This document shows, one piece after another, positions 12,670 to 25,543 of a stretch of 64,000 nucleotides of DNA; the stretch's first letter is position 1, and each line of letters starts with the position of its first letter. The notes beneath the pieces are model-generated. The model did not search any database and was not told the origin of the DNA. It was given only the letters and a program-made list of their open reading frames with translations. Both the position numbers and the translations under genes were made by a program. Source of the stretch: Pleodorina starrii (lineage: Eukaryota; Chlorophyta; Chlorophyceae; Chlamydomonadales; Volvocaceae); NCBI GenBank assembly GCA_030267565.1, contig BRXU01000009.1, positions 1,944,001 to 2,008,000 on the forward strand, written 5' to 3'.

Positions 12670-14982
12670 ATAGTGGAGTACAAGAGCTCACGGTTCCACA
12701 TACTTTGAAGAACGCGCCGCATCATTGTGCGGAACTAGCTTAGGCACAAGAGTGTTCAGCGCAGGTTCTGGCAGGATTATCAAATTAGATGCGCCTTTCA
12801 AACCTTATGACCCCGTGGGGTATGTTCGGTGTGGGAGGCCGCCGTAGCAGTGCTGCTGCTGATGATTTAGCATGGGTGGCTCAACTGTTGTTTTTGTTTT
12901 CATATTCATGACATCATGACATATCATGACCTTGCTCGTTCCCATCTTGTTGCTTTCTGCAACCGCATTCCGGTCGCATGCACTTGACTAGCACATTTAT
13001 TTTTCACTACGGGATTAGTACTGCGACGAACATACCAATGTACATAAGCTGCCGCATGCCATCCTCACATTGTGTTTGGTGAGTCGGGCCCCTGGGTCGG
13101 GCCTGAGTCGGACCGACTGGTGTCAGCTGATGTGTGCCATGAACGATACTGCCGGGAATGAATGGCTGAGGACGATCTTAATCTACAAATTGGACTCGAC
13201 AACAAAAATCTTTACATCTGTAAGGAACGATGATTACTAAGGAAACCGTTTTGCAAACCGGTTGTTAGCCGTCCAGGCTAGACAAACTGTTCATCCTACC
13301 ACAGGGGCACTCGCGGAGGGTTGCAAAAGCATTGCAAGCAATCAGGCCCACCAGCACCAAGGCCGCATCGGCACCAGGCCCACCAAACTCCTAGCCTACG
13401 CAAGCAGCACCAAGCCCATCCAAACACAAAATATGCCACCAGGCCCGCCAGCACCGTGCAAGGGTCTGGGGTTACAGCCGCCCCCGCGCAGAGTTCGCAA
13501 CGACCGAGTTAAGCACACACGCGGCCTGCACTCACGAAAGTGACAAAATATTCTTGGGTTTCAGGTTGACATGGCATTACATACAGGCCAACTATGACTT
13601 GATCCGGGTTGGCAACGGTGCAGTAGGAAGGGGTTTTATCCCCTCGATGCCGACATTCTTGTGCTTGTCTTGACGCGACTAGCTGACCTCCTCTGTTCCT
13701 CAATGGCATCGCCGGACCCACGAGGAATCTTAGCTCGACCAAGTCCCGGAAACAGTACAACAGTGTCTCAGTGTGGTTATGGGACGTTGTGGCACTTACT
13801 GCGTTGTCGTCCAGGGAGTTCATGGCTGCATCCATGGCCCCCTCTTGGCGCCGCCTCTCGGGCATCATAGCCCCGAGAGCACCACGAAGGGGGTGGGACT
13901 CGGTGGGGTCACGTCGCCCGTTCTTACGGGATTGTGTCGGTCAAGTTGTTTCCTCGCGACCACAGCGCCAGACAACGGAATATTAGCTTAAGGCTGATCT
14001 GGATCCTCACTGACTAGGTGGTGTGTCTAGGGCACAGACGTCAACCAGTTGCACCCCGCGTGTTGCTGTTAGGTCTGTTGGTGCGCCTAGTATCGTTGGC
14101 TTAGGGTTTGAACGTTAAATATCGGCGGGGGCAACGGTGTGGGCGCCACAAACGACGCCGGTTGAATAGTGTTACGTCCCAACTGCGAATTTCGGGTTTC
14201 TACAGTGGGCGTTCTAGTCTGTCCATGAGAAGGAAAAGGGTGGTGGCAGGCATCAACCCAATCGCAGCTCGACAAGAAGCCGGCGTGCCGACAGGCTGTA
14301 CATGCCGAGGTTCGCCAGTTCGGCCATTTCACAGGGCCCCTCCATGCACCTTTGCTCTCCCCAAAGGATTTCGTCGTCAGCCTGACCCCAAGTGCCGCTG
14401 GCTCTTGTTAAACCTACTTGAAATCGAGCAACAATATTTCCCGCGTCGGTTCGTTTGCCAAACGCGACAAACGACCTAGATAAATCACTTCCTCTTAAAC
14501 TCAGGGCCCTGTCACTTCTCTAGTGGTGACGATGTAGAGTTATCGTGCCTTTGGGCGAAGTGCAAATCGTGTGAACTGCCGTCGCGTTTTAAATGTCTCG
14601 CCATTATTACTTAACCCTTAACAAGAAAAATAATGCAGATACATGTGTACTTCTTACATGTAAAAGGTTGTGTACAAACAGCTTCGTGTTTGTCGTACAA
14701 ACAATTTGATTGCCGCCTGGCACTCGAGGCTGGCTTTATGCATTTCTTTTTGGATGCGTGCATAGGTTTTAGGCCACTGACAGGTTTCGACGTGGGTAAC
14801 CGTGGGCGAGCATTTTCGAGACCATATATCAGTGGTGTGCCTCATCAGCTCTTGGGCACAAGCATTATCTCCTCTTCTTTCTGGCACCTAACTGTGCTTG
14901 CGGGGCATAGGAGCTCAAGTCCCCTCCGCCCTATTTACGGATCAGATGCAGCCGGGGCGGACCTGACCTTTGTGGGCTTTGA
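12670..14982. other. intergenic: pherophorin 3' UTR and phosphatase upstream region
   Basis: Contains the pherophorin poly(A) motif at 13219 and roughly 1.7 kb before the phosphatase ATG. A short run of degenerate CACCA/GCACCA words at about 13350-13450 is the only internal repetition. I found no supported gene. Confidence 0.5.
13219..13223 (+). terminator. TGTAA polyadenylation motif, pherophorin
   Basis: First TGTAA after the pherophorin stop, about 550 nt downstream. TGTAA is the usual poly(A) signal in chlorophycean algae. Confidence 0.5.
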
Positions 14983-17900
14983 ATGGTGGACATGGACAGC
15001 GATCTTAGGCCCAGCCCTGTCCCCAGGCCCCGCGTTTTCCCGGTAGTGGGAACAGCTCCGGGGCCTCGTTGCGGACATACTCTCACCGCCATTTCGGGGC
15101 CGGAGGGCGACCTCTCCAAGGCTAAATTAGTGCTATTTGGTGAGCTTTACCCTCTATTGTTCCCTGCGAGATGGATTTGGATGAAGTTTTGAAACTGCGG
15201 GTGTCTCGCGACGCTCCCGCCTCCAGGTGGTGCCACTGCCCTTGAGGGTTCCTCCGGCAAGAGCGAGGGCGCCCAGTCGACACCCGGCTCAGCAGCATCA
15301 GGTTTGTAGAGAGCATTCTTGGGGCTGCTGGACTCTGGAGCGAAGGAGTTACGGGTCGGAGGTCTGAAAGGGCGCGCTTTGTTTTGTTTTGCAGGCATCC
15401 GCTTGGCGGGGGCCACAAACGACGTGCACATCTTTGACGTGCGCACCGGAAAATGGGAGAAGACCACGCCAGCAGGGGAGCCCCCTTCTCCGCGAGCTGC
15501 TCACGCGGCAGCGGCCGTGGGCAATATGGTGGTCATTCAGGTAGGTCGACGCCTTCTTAAGAGCGTCGCCACGATTGCAGTTATAATATGCATTACATGG
15601 ATATTTGTAATTTCTACTTCAGGGTGGCATCGGTCCGGCCGGCCTAGCTTCGGAAGACCTGCATGTGCTCGACTTCACGGACCCTGACAGGCCACGCTGG
15701 CACAGGTATGGTTGTCGGTATCTTTTGTTGATATGCACCGCAACTTATGGGCGCCATCGGACTATAATTGCAGAGTGCTGGTGTCCGGGCCGGGTCCCAG
15801 CGCACGCTACGCGCATACGCTGAGCCTGGTTGCGAATCGCTTTCTGGTCGCTATGGGCGGGAACGACGGCAAGTCGACGCTGGGTGACGCTTGGGCCCTT
15901 GACACCTCTGAGAAACCGTATGCTTGGCGAAAAATAACGGACGCTGGAGAAATGCCATCACCCAGGTAAGGGTTGTTGGGCAACTATGCCCGGCTCCTCC
16001 TGTGCAGCGTGTCGATCCATCGTTGTTAATCCGCAGAATGTACGCAACGGCGGCTGCGCGGAGCGATGGGCTTTTGCTCCTTTGTGGCGGCCGCGACGTG
16101 GGCGGCACGCCGCTGGGTGACGCGTACGGATTTGCACGGCACCGGGACGGTCGCTGGGAGTGGCACTCAGCGCCGGGCGCGATGCCGACGGGTCGGTACC
16201 AGCACGGGGCAGTCTTCGTCGGCAACCGCTTGCACATCTCGGGCGGGGCGGTCGGTGGCGGCAGGATGGTACGTCGTAACCCAGGACGAAACATTCATGT
16301 TTCCTTGCAACACGTTGCGTCTTGCACTGCTGTGCACAGGTACCATGTCACAATGGGTTGCGTATATTCTTGTTGAGTTCCCCTCGTGTCGAGGGCGTTT
16401 CCGCTGCCTTGCTGCCATTGGAGTTTCGCCAGCCGAATGACGTGCACGCTCTATCACTATTGAATACCATTCTTCCCAGTCCACTATGGTGACGGTTATC
16501 TAACCATTCTTGGATGCCTCATGCGGTACCTCTTGCACTTGCATTATAATGTCTGAAGGTCGATGAGGGGACGTCCACGGTGGTCTTGGACACGACGCAT
16601 GGATGCTGGGTGACCCCTACCAGCGGAGCTAGCGGCGAGGACTTCACGCGTCGCTGCCGCCATGCCGTGGCCTCTGTCGGGCCATTCGTTTTTATCTACG
16701 GAGGCCTGAAGGTGAGCTGGTCCACTGCAGGCATTTGCATGTGGGGTTTGGGGGCTGTGCCCAAGGATTTCCTGGTGTTTGGAAACGGACCACGCAAAGG
16801 AGCAGCTACCTCGATCGTTCAGGGCTGCAGTGAGCTTTGCTGGTCTGGGGTGCGTACCGTGGGTTTGAAGCCGCTTCTTACCGTTCCATAAGTGGTTTAG
16901 CATGGCTGTGAGCTCACGCGTTTTCCTTCCAGAAGGGGCGCAGGTGAAAGTCTCACTTGGTATTCTTTCATCTTATCCTATATGTTGACCCGGAATCTAT
17001 TGACGGTTTGTGGTTGAATGAAGGGGTCTCAACTGCTGGACGATCTTCTGGTCGCGGACGACTCGAACGGGACGGAGCTGTCGATCTTCGATCCGCGGTC
17101 GTCAGCGTGGCAGCAGTACATGGAGTCTATGCACGGGAATGCTGCCGCCAGCCGCATGCTGGAGAAGGCAGCAGCTGAGGAGGCGGCCGCAGCGGCAGCG
17201 CTTAACGTTCGGCGTGTGTCGGCGATGGACGACCTGCGCTGCGTGGACGAGCAGCTGGACGGCTCGGGGGCTGGCGGCGCGGGGGGGTCGCGTGCCTCAG
17301 ACTCGCCTTCGACAAACCGTTCCTCCAGCCCAGACGTGTCGCTCGGAAAAGACCACGTGCCCGGTACGACGCCGTACACGCCGGATGTGAAGCTGTGGCA
17401 TCGTGCAGTCGTGGTGCATCAAGAAAACAGCTTGCGGGGCCTGGTCCGGCAGCTATCGATCGACCAGCTGGACAACGAGGGGCGGCGCGTGTCGATTTAC
17501 GAGAACGGAGGGCCGGCGGGCGCCAAGGAGAAGAGCCCGCTGTTCACCCGTAGCATGTCCGTCACGGTGAGTAGGGCCCTTTCTTGTATGTGTAAAATGG
17601 CATGTGGACGCGCCCACGGCGTCGACTGGCTGCTGATTGCGTGTGCAGCCAAATGGATGCTCGTTTTCGTACGTATAACACCTGGTGCACGCATTTCAAA
17701 CTGACTTATGGGCTGTGCATGTGTGTTGCAGCAGGGTGTACACAAGCGCGTCATCAACGAGCTTCTGCGGCCACGCACATGGAAGGCTCCAGAGGACCGA
17801 CGCTTCCTGCTGAATGCCAGCGAAATTGAGGAGCTGTGCAATAACGCGGAGCGCATCTTCAGGGAGGAGCCCACTGTGCTGGATGTCCGGGGTGAGTTGA

Positions 17901-19892
17901 GGTCTATGGGCGGACAGGAGAGGGGCGGCCCGGCTTCCAGCGCCGGCTTTAAATGGGTGGCCATGACATCTGTGATACTCGAAGCTGGAGTCTTGGATCA
18001 GACGGTACAACATGGTGAACGAACTTCCTGGATAGCCGTGTGCTGCAGGCAACGCGATGCTCTTTCACGTGCTCATGGGTGTAATGCTCGGCATCCTACT
18101 TTTTGCTCATTGCCAACTATCCCTTCCACGCAGCGCCGATCAAGATTTTTGGCGACCTGCACGGGCAGTTTGGCGACCTGATGCGCCTTTTCGAGGAGTA
18201 CGGCACGCCGTCCACAGCCGGCGATATCACCTACATCGACTACCTGTTCCTGGGCGACTACGTCGACCGCGGTTCGCACTCTCTGGAGACCATCTGCCTG
18301 CTGCTCGCGCTAAAGATTGAGCACCCCCGCTCCGTGCACCTCATACGCGGCAACCACGAGGTGAGCCTGACTCAATCGCGGATGCTCGTGTCAGCGCTGA
18401 CCTCTTTGACCCCCTAAAACCTGTTTTCAACAACCCAAGGCCGTCTTTGCCGTGGCTTTAGAGAGATGTCCCTGCACGGTCGGGCTTCGGATAGCGTGGG
18501 CAGCGGTCTCCATGGTGGCGTCACGCGTCACTGGAAGTAACGTATGGTTGTTTCCGGGTGTTGCGGTTCAGGCATGTCCGGGCTGTAATGACAGGGTCGA
18601 TGTATCATGCTTTCCTCTTCCCCTTGCAGGCCCACGACATTAACGCGCTGTTCGGCTTCCGGCTTGAGTGCCTGGAGCGCCTCGGCGACGAGGCGGGTGT
18701 GTTCGTGTGGCGCCGCATTAACGAGCTTTTCAACTATTTGCCCTTGGCGGCGATTATCGAGAGCAAAATCCTTTGCATGCACGGGGGCATCGGGCGCTGC
18801 ATCCACAAGGTCGATCAGGTACGGAAGCGCTTTGGTCAGTTGCGCAGGCCTCCTTGCCCCTCCAAATGTTTTCGGTCCCCTACGTCCCTCCGCTGCGGTA
18901 TCGTTTTCATTAGCCCTCCGGTTGTTTGAACAAGCACTTTTTAGCGCTGGACCCCTACGTCTTCTGATGGGGTACGCCCTCGTTCGCTTGCGGTCACGTG
19001 CAGGATCCGTGGCTAGGCTTGTTAGCACTCTTGGGGCCTTCATGGCCACATGATATCACTGGGGCAACGCCTGAATTGCTTGCCTAACGGCCGTAACATT
19101 ACACCTCCGTGCACACTCGCCCAACGTGGGTCCGGCCCGGCCCGGAGTTGCGGTCTGAGCGCATATAAAAGCTTTGCCGCATGCACGTGACCCCGCTGGG
19201 CAGATTGCGGAGCTCAAGCGACCAATCACAATGGAGGATGGCGGCCCGGTCCTGATGGACCTGCTCTGGAGCGACCCCACCACGAACGACAGCGTGCAGG
19301 GCGTGCAGCCGAGCCCGCGCGGCCCCGGCCTCGTCACCTTCGGCCCGGACCGGGTCAAGGAGTTCTGTAAGGTGGGCTTTCGTTCAGCGGCATCGGGAGG
19401 TCTATGTGTTTTGTTGTCTTGCTGTCCCTGGCATTCCCTTTGCCTGGATTCGTTCTCATTATGGCTGCCCTGAAGACGTCTGCGAGCCTTACTGTGGCGC
19501 CTTTCGTCATCTGAGAGCTTACCCCGTTCCTCCCTCCGCAGAACAACAACCTGCAGATGATTGTGCGCGCCCACGAGTGCGTCATGGACGGGTTTGAGCG
19601 CTTCGCGCAGGGCCATCTGATTACACTTTTCTCCGCGACCAACTACTGCGGCACCGCCGGCAACGCGGGCGCCATCCTTGTGCTCGGGCGCGACCTGGTC
19701 ATGGTGCCTAAGCTCATCCACCCCCTGCCGCCCAACACGCCGCACACGCCCGATTCGACTGGTGGCCTGGACGAGGACCCGCCAACGCCGCACCCGGCCA
19801 ACGACACCTGGATGCAGTCCATCAACGATGAGCGTCCACCGACCCCGCCGCGCGGTCGGCCCCACATGGGCTCCTCGCTGGAGTACTTTTGA
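14983..19892 (+). CDS. Kelch-repeat PPP-family Ser/Thr phosphatase (BSL/BSU1 type), 13 exons, 891 aa
   Basis: Exons: 14983-15139, 15227-15301, 15395-15540, 15623-15705, 15774-15965, 16037-16268, 16559-16711, 17024-17566, 17732-17891, 18134-18360, 18630-18818, 19204-19371, 19542-19892. All phases agree. Residues about 20-350 are Kelch repeats ([48 protein letters not shown]). A linker rich in Ser, Ala and Glu follows (about 360-560). The phosphatase domain has the metal-binding signatures GDLHGQ (588-593), GDYVDRG (622-628), RGNHE (652-656) and HGGIGR (707-712), plus VRAHE (783-787) and [18 protein letters not shown] and [12 protein letters not shown] mark the BSL subfamily, which in land plants acts in brassinosteroid signalling and is conserved in green algae outside that role. 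The catalytic set looks intact. A second in-frame ATG lies at 14992. Confidence 0.95.
18870..18918 (+). repeat. family 2 element, extended copy, phosphatase intron 11
   Basis: The left part reads GGTCCCCTACGTCCCTC, then the CGCTGCGGTATC core, TTTTC and ATTAGCCC. The left arm matches the copies near 24511, 33432 and, in reverse, 33710. Confidence 0.7.
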
Positions 19893-22443
19893 TGACGCCC
19901 TGAGGGACGTTGTGCTTCGCTAGCAAGAAGCTGGGCTTCTGGCTGTTGAGAGCTGTGGGAGAAGGGGTACGGAAAACAAGGATGCGGGGGGGAACATGAT
20001 CGAATGCTGTACAGACTAAGAGATTGCGCCCGAGGGTTGGCCGTCGGCGGTGCTAGCGTGCAGTTGGTGCGAGTGTGGTTGCTGCCCCACTTGTTGCTAG
20101 CGTCGCGCTGAGGCGCTACTCGGACGGAAAGGTGAACTGTCATTCGGCAGGGCAGCGACGGATAGCTGCAGATGCGGCGGCACCTGTCACATGACGAGCG
20201 CGTGCGAGATGCCTGCTATTTGTCCGGCACGAGAGGCTACGCTGCCCCGCAGTTTGTTGCTGTGATGTCAGGTGCTGCTTCGCCTGAGCTGTCGGATGGT
20301 AGAGCCTGTTCGCAATTTGGAGTGACGCGTGGCTGTGGGCACGGTCGCCCAGGAGCCAGTGGTTAGTGTTAACCGCGGTGTCGAGGTGCAAGCATCCCCG
20401 CCTGATGCACGTGTTCGCTTTCGTGGGGGCCGTCGCCTGTCCGCAAAGGTTCACGTCAGGGTGGGGGCAGGACTGCAAATAGGGGGCTGGGAGCATAGTA
20501 AGGTACAGGGCATGCCTCCAGAGACGTCGGGGTGCCGGACCGGCTTCACGGGGCATTGATGCGTTTGGTGCACAAAGCAGGTTTGCGTTTGGATGCTTCG
20601 TATCCGTGCGTCGCTTTTGCTTCTGCTTTTGTTCCTCGCGGCTTCCGGAGGGTGACTGTCGGCGCAGGTCGGGTTTGGGCAGCGAGGATATCCACACAGC
20701 AGTGGACTGCAGCAGCTTTACTTCGCAGTCAGTGCAAGAGTGGTTGTTTGGGTTTGGTGGGGTCGACTTGGGCGCGCAGCGTTCTCGCACCTTCGGACAG
20801 GGGGCCGTAATGGGGCGGGTTGCATTCCACTGTGTCATTCGGCTGCATGGTAAGCCTGCGGGTACCGGTATGCTTCCTGGGCTGGTGTGATGATATACGG
20901 GAGGATCCATGAGGGGCGCAGCCGACATGAAAGGTGCGGGATCGGCCTATTAAGTTTGCCCCTGCGCTTGCTTGTGTGGGGAGTGTTTCTCGCAAGTCAC
21001 AGCGTTCTGTTGGCTAAGGTTTTCATGCGAGCTTGCTCTGCGTCTTCTTGTTTTTCGCCGTTGCTGCTTAACAAGTCCAAAGAGGACGAGAATGCGGTTC
21101 CGGCCGCGGGAAATCGCGGTTGCGTGCAAGGCACTGCGCATTGGTCGTTAAGCACATCTTGCGGCCAAGGCTATGTGACAACTCATTAGCAGCTGTTTTG
21201 GGGGGGGGCGGTGACAGGTACTGTCGGGATCGAAGGGTCGCATCGTGGATTTTTGTTTTTGCACGTGGAATGAGGTCCGGCTTTCGGCGTTGACTCCAAT
21301 CTGCAAGCGCTGCGTTGCCTGTAGGCCTGTAAAATGCCTGTCCATGTTTGACTTGACCGTACACCAATTTTTCGATTTTCCGTTCAGTTATTGGGGCGGC
21401 GCCAAGTCCTCTCTCTGCTGGCTCTGACGGATGACGGAGAAAATCCTGTCTGCTACGCAATAAGTCGGGCTCGCCCCTTGTTTTGGCGCCACCAGATATT
21501 GGGTACCAGTACAAGGCGCCTGTCGTTCTTCGTCCCATTCGTACGGTTCAAGTTTTAGACATCAGCCACGATCTCAGTCATCTCAGAGCACGTAACAAAC
21601 GTGCATGCAATGGCAGTGTCGCGTTAAAGCTGACGCGCTGCTGCGGCGGCCCTGTTCGTCAACGCAAGCGTCCAGGAAGGCCACGGGGGGCGACCGTGGT
21701 GGCCTACTGTGGCCGTTTGCCTATCTGGCCGACTGCTGGAAGCGGGCGCGCCGCGGTCGCGGATGGATTGGAAATTTCCAAGGATGGCCTGCCTGTAAGA
21801 ATATAAGTTCAAAGTTCGATGACGCGGCGGTGGGCTTCCAAGGGCGTGACTTCGCGTGTGAACCGTTGTGCGCGAAGCGCCTCCTGTAGTTGTGCCTAAT
21901 TTTCTTTCTAGCACACGAGACTCTAGGCACGCGGCGCCTGAACACCTCATGTAGGCACGTGCTCAAACGGCTGAAGTGGGCACAAAGGAACTCAGGGGGC
22001 ATAGGAGGCAGTCCCTCGCTGTCTCAAGGGAACAAGGACGCACTCGCCCGGGGGCGCATGGCCACCGTTAATCAACCGTTGGTGCCCCACCCCCGGTTGT
22101 TACGGATACCGCAACACTTGTGCGGAGTGTGTATGCCTAATACGGCACCCAGGACGCGTACTGAGTAATGTGTATACTTTGTACGTAACCCAGGGCGCGG
22201 CAGGGTGCGGAATGTGTGCGCTCCGTACGACAGCCAGGGCGCGACACCGCGACAGGCCGCGATTATTAGTCATTTTGACGTGCAGCCTCCTTGACTAGTA
22301 ACCAAAGCATATTTTCCTCCGAACTGTCGTATAACGGCGATATCAAGTTCCATCGCGTTTCGCGTACTGTGCGCTTGTGCATTGAGGAGCTCTGTCGCTG
22401 TTGTGACATTTGAATATTTTAAGCGTCAAACGCTCGCTCTGGA
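19893..22443. other. intergenic: phosphatase 3' UTR and glycosyltransferase upstream region
   Basis: The first TGTAA candidates are 21329-21333 and 21794-21798, both more than 1.4 kb past the phosphatase stop, so I leave the 3' end open. No open frame with splice support was found, and I see no repeat family member. Confidence 0.45.
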
Positions 22444-25400
22444 ATGGGGCAAACAAGCTGCAAACAGGCACAGTCGAGCCCCAGCGACGATGCAAGTGCA
22501 CTCCAACTCTCCGTCATCATTCCCGCGCTGGTAAGGCAACAATTCTCTTTCCTCAAATATTTACTCGAGAGGCATTCGAATTTTTAACTGTCACAAGTTT
22601 GGTGTTTGCGCCTCGGCAGAACGAGTCGGCATGCATTGCAGCGGCGCTGGCCAGGTATGCACAAGCCACACATGCAAACCTGATTTCCTTAGCTAACTGT
22701 CGCTCGCTAAATTTCACTCAATCTATTTGCGTTTCATCATGCGTCCAGCGTCCGGTCGGCAGTGGTGGCGCCCGTGGACGTGCTAGTCGTCGACGGGGGC
22801 AGTATGGACGACACGGTGCAAGTAGCACAGCAGCACGGCGCAAAGGTAAACTCCGCCACGGGTGCAACTTCCTTTCCCCGCGCAACAAGACCCAAATTTC
22901 CCACCCGCAATCCCAACCAGGCTCGACAAGTATTAGCGTGCAACCCCTACCATCCGCACTCCTGGCACCCTTCCCGCACCGCACCGCCACCGCCCCACCA
23001 ACCCGCGCATATTCCACCCCCCGCCGCGTGCCGCCCACCTCCTCCAGCTCTCCACCGCGTGCTGACGCGCTGGCAAAGATTCCTGATGCCTTGCCTTCTC
23101 GCTGAGACGCGGCGTCTGTTTCCCGCCATTCCACGCCGCAAAACCCCCAGGTAATCCGGGCAGAGCGCGGCCGCGGGCGGCAGATGAACGCGGGGTGGCG
23201 ATCCGCACGCGGCGACTGGTGTCTCTTCCTCCACAGCGACTCTCAGCTGCCACCACGGTACGACGAGCGCATCGCCGCATCCCTCCGCGCCGCGCAACAG
23301 CAGCAACAGCAGCAACAGCAGCAGCAGCAGCAGCGGCGGGGAGCTCGATGGGCTTCGCGTCGTGTCTGCGACGCGGACACGGAGCATGCAGACCGCCTGG
23401 CAGCTGGACCGCCCACACCCGCCACAGGCCTTGCCTTCTCCGCCACCACCATCACCACCACCACCGCCTCCCAAGCCTCCCGCGGTGGTTGGTTCCAGCG
23501 GTCAACTACCAGCGACGCATCCACGGCCGCGTCCGAAACCTCAGCGGCTTTTCCAGCGGCCGAAGCAACGGCAGCTGGAGCGCAGGGGGCCGTGGGAAGC
23601 TGTGATGGCTGCGGCCCTGGCGGCGGAAAGCATCGGGACAGCAGCGGGAAGTGCGGGGGCCGGGGTGGCAGCCCGGGCGCTAGCTGTGCGGGGGAAGTGG
23701 AGGCGGAGGTTTGGCGGCGCAGCAGGACGGCGGCGCAGGGCCGTGGCGGCTGGGGCTGCGTCAGGGAACCCGAATTACTGCAGCAGCAACAGCTTCAGAA
23801 ACAGCAACATCATCAGCAGCAGCAGCAGCAGCAACAGCCAACATGGGGCGCCTTTGCCACCATCCAAACCGACGTGAGTGCAAGCCGGGGACGGGCGGCA
23901 TGGTCAACTACCTCGCCACAAGGGGCTTGTTGTTCGCATGCCGCGTCACCGGCAAAGCCCTCGCGGCAATGGGCTTTGTCAAAGTTGCGATGCGTGTGTG
24001 TTTGTTTGACCTCGCGCCGTCGTCGTCGAAATGACTGATCGGGAATGTGGATCCGGAAATGGTTCCAAGGTGATGTGGAGGTCAGCAAGACACGCCACCC
24101 GCACACGGGACCGTCTTCTCTAACCCCAACCCCACCCGCCCAACCCCACCCGCCCAACACGCACACGTAGTTGCGCAACCCGCTGCTGCGGACGCTGCTG
24201 TCGACGGGCGTGGAGCTGCGCACGCGGCTGCGACACAGACCGTACGGCGACCAGGCGTTATTCGTACGGCGCGACATCCTCGAGGTGCGACGCAGGGTTC
24301 AGGGTGGGCGCTCATCCGGCTATGGGGCCTTCCCCATGTCACCCCATGTCATATGCCCCTGCCACACTGCACGCGCACGCAGGCACACATACACACCAGG
24401 CACACCGCCGCATTGCCCGGCCCCTGCCCTCGACTTGCGCTTCGCAGTATGAACCGCTGCTGCTGCTCCCACTGCCTGCGGGTGCGTGCCGCTGCTGCAC
24501 ACGGTCGCCTCCGTCCCACCGCTGCGGTATCACCTTTATCCCCTTTCCTTGACCACTCACGCGCGCCTACAAGCTTTCTCAAGCGGCCCCGGCCCTGCTG
24601 CTTCACCTCAGGCCTGCGGGGGCTTCGTGGAGTGGCCACTGCTGGAGGATTTTGAGCTGGTGCAGCGGCTCTCACGGGTAAGGGAAAGGGTGGGAGCAGG
24701 CAAGGGTGGGAGACGTGGGGCGTTTCGATGTCGTGAAAGCAAGCGGCCAAGGGTGTGGGTCCTCTGACCCGCGCGCCTGTGTGCTGCTGCGCTAAGGTGT
24801 GCACCGCATGTCGCCACCCCTCACGATCGTACACATGGCTTATATGAGTACGGCATCGAACGTGCCGGCCAGCTGGGTGCGGCACCATCTCGGCCGGGGC
24901 CCGCAGCGCCTGCACCTCCCCAGCTTCACCGTTCCGCCTCGGCCTGCCTGCCTGGCGGGCTTGCCTGCCCCTGTCATGATGGTGCAGGATCAGCCTCCCG
25001 CCCTTGTGGATGCACCAATCGCCACATCCGGCCGCCGCTGGCAGTCGGTGGGCTTCCTGCGCACCACCCTCATTAACCAGGTAGGCACCTGGGGAGGACC
25101 TGGGGAGCACCTGGGGTGGACCTGGGGTAGACCTGGATAGGACCTGGGGTTGGCTGCAGAATGTGGTCTGGGCCGTGGTGTAGATGTTATCAAAGGAAGA
25201 TATTAAAAATATGACATGGTCGTTGGTTTTTGTGGTTTTTCGGTGATACAGTGTAGATGCGGGCATGGGGCTGGGGTGCAGGGCTGCAGGCTTCACCTCG
25301 TGCACGGCCAGCTGGCCACCCCGCTGGCATCCTGCTGCTCCTGTACCTCACTAGCACGCTTCCCGAGGACATCTTGCAACCTTCCACTCTCCTCTTTTAC

Positions 25401-25543
25401 CTCCCACCTCGCATGTTTCTGGTGTCCGATTTGCCGGCCTGACCCCACCCCAGGCCATCCTGCTGGCCTACGCGGCGGGTGTCGCTCCGGAGACGCTGGC
25501 GAGGTGGTATCGGGACGCGAAGCGGGCAGTTGCCCGCGACTGA
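22444..25543 (+). CDS. family-2 glycosyltransferase of the TIGR04283 type with a poly-Q low-complexity insert, 8 exons, 434 aa
   Basis: Exons: 22444-22530, 22620-22654, 22749-22845, 23151-23873, 24171-24284, 24612-24677, 24988-25080, 25454-25543, with consistent phases. The GT-A nucleotide-sugar fold is marked by LSVIIPALNE (22-31), VLVVDGGSMDDT (52-63), GRGRQMNAG, LFLHSDSQLP (with the DxD-like element), YGDQALFVRR, EDFEL, ATSGRRW and FLRT. This order matches the bacterial and eukaryotic family called rSAM-associated transferase 2 or arsenosugar biosynthesis glycosyltransferase; the substrate here is unknown. Exon 4 inserts about 180 residues between IAASLRAA and WGAFATIQTD. The insert starts with 13 Gln (CAG/CAA) and continues through Ala/Gly/Ser-rich sequence to a second Gln-rich tract. 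It could include an unrecognised intron, but the frame stays open. No signal peptide or membrane span is evident. Confidence 0.85.
24505..24550 (+). repeat. family 2 element, glycosyltransferase intron 5
   Basis: Left arm GGTCGCCTCCGTCCCAC, core CGCTGCGGTATC, then a C/T tract. It ends 60 nt before the exon 6 acceptor. Confidence 0.65.

Noticed and set aside
19160..19175. TATA box (CATATAAAAG) as a promoter
   Set aside because: It lies in intron 11 of the phosphatase gene, just before the exon 12 acceptor, with no start codon or gene to drive.
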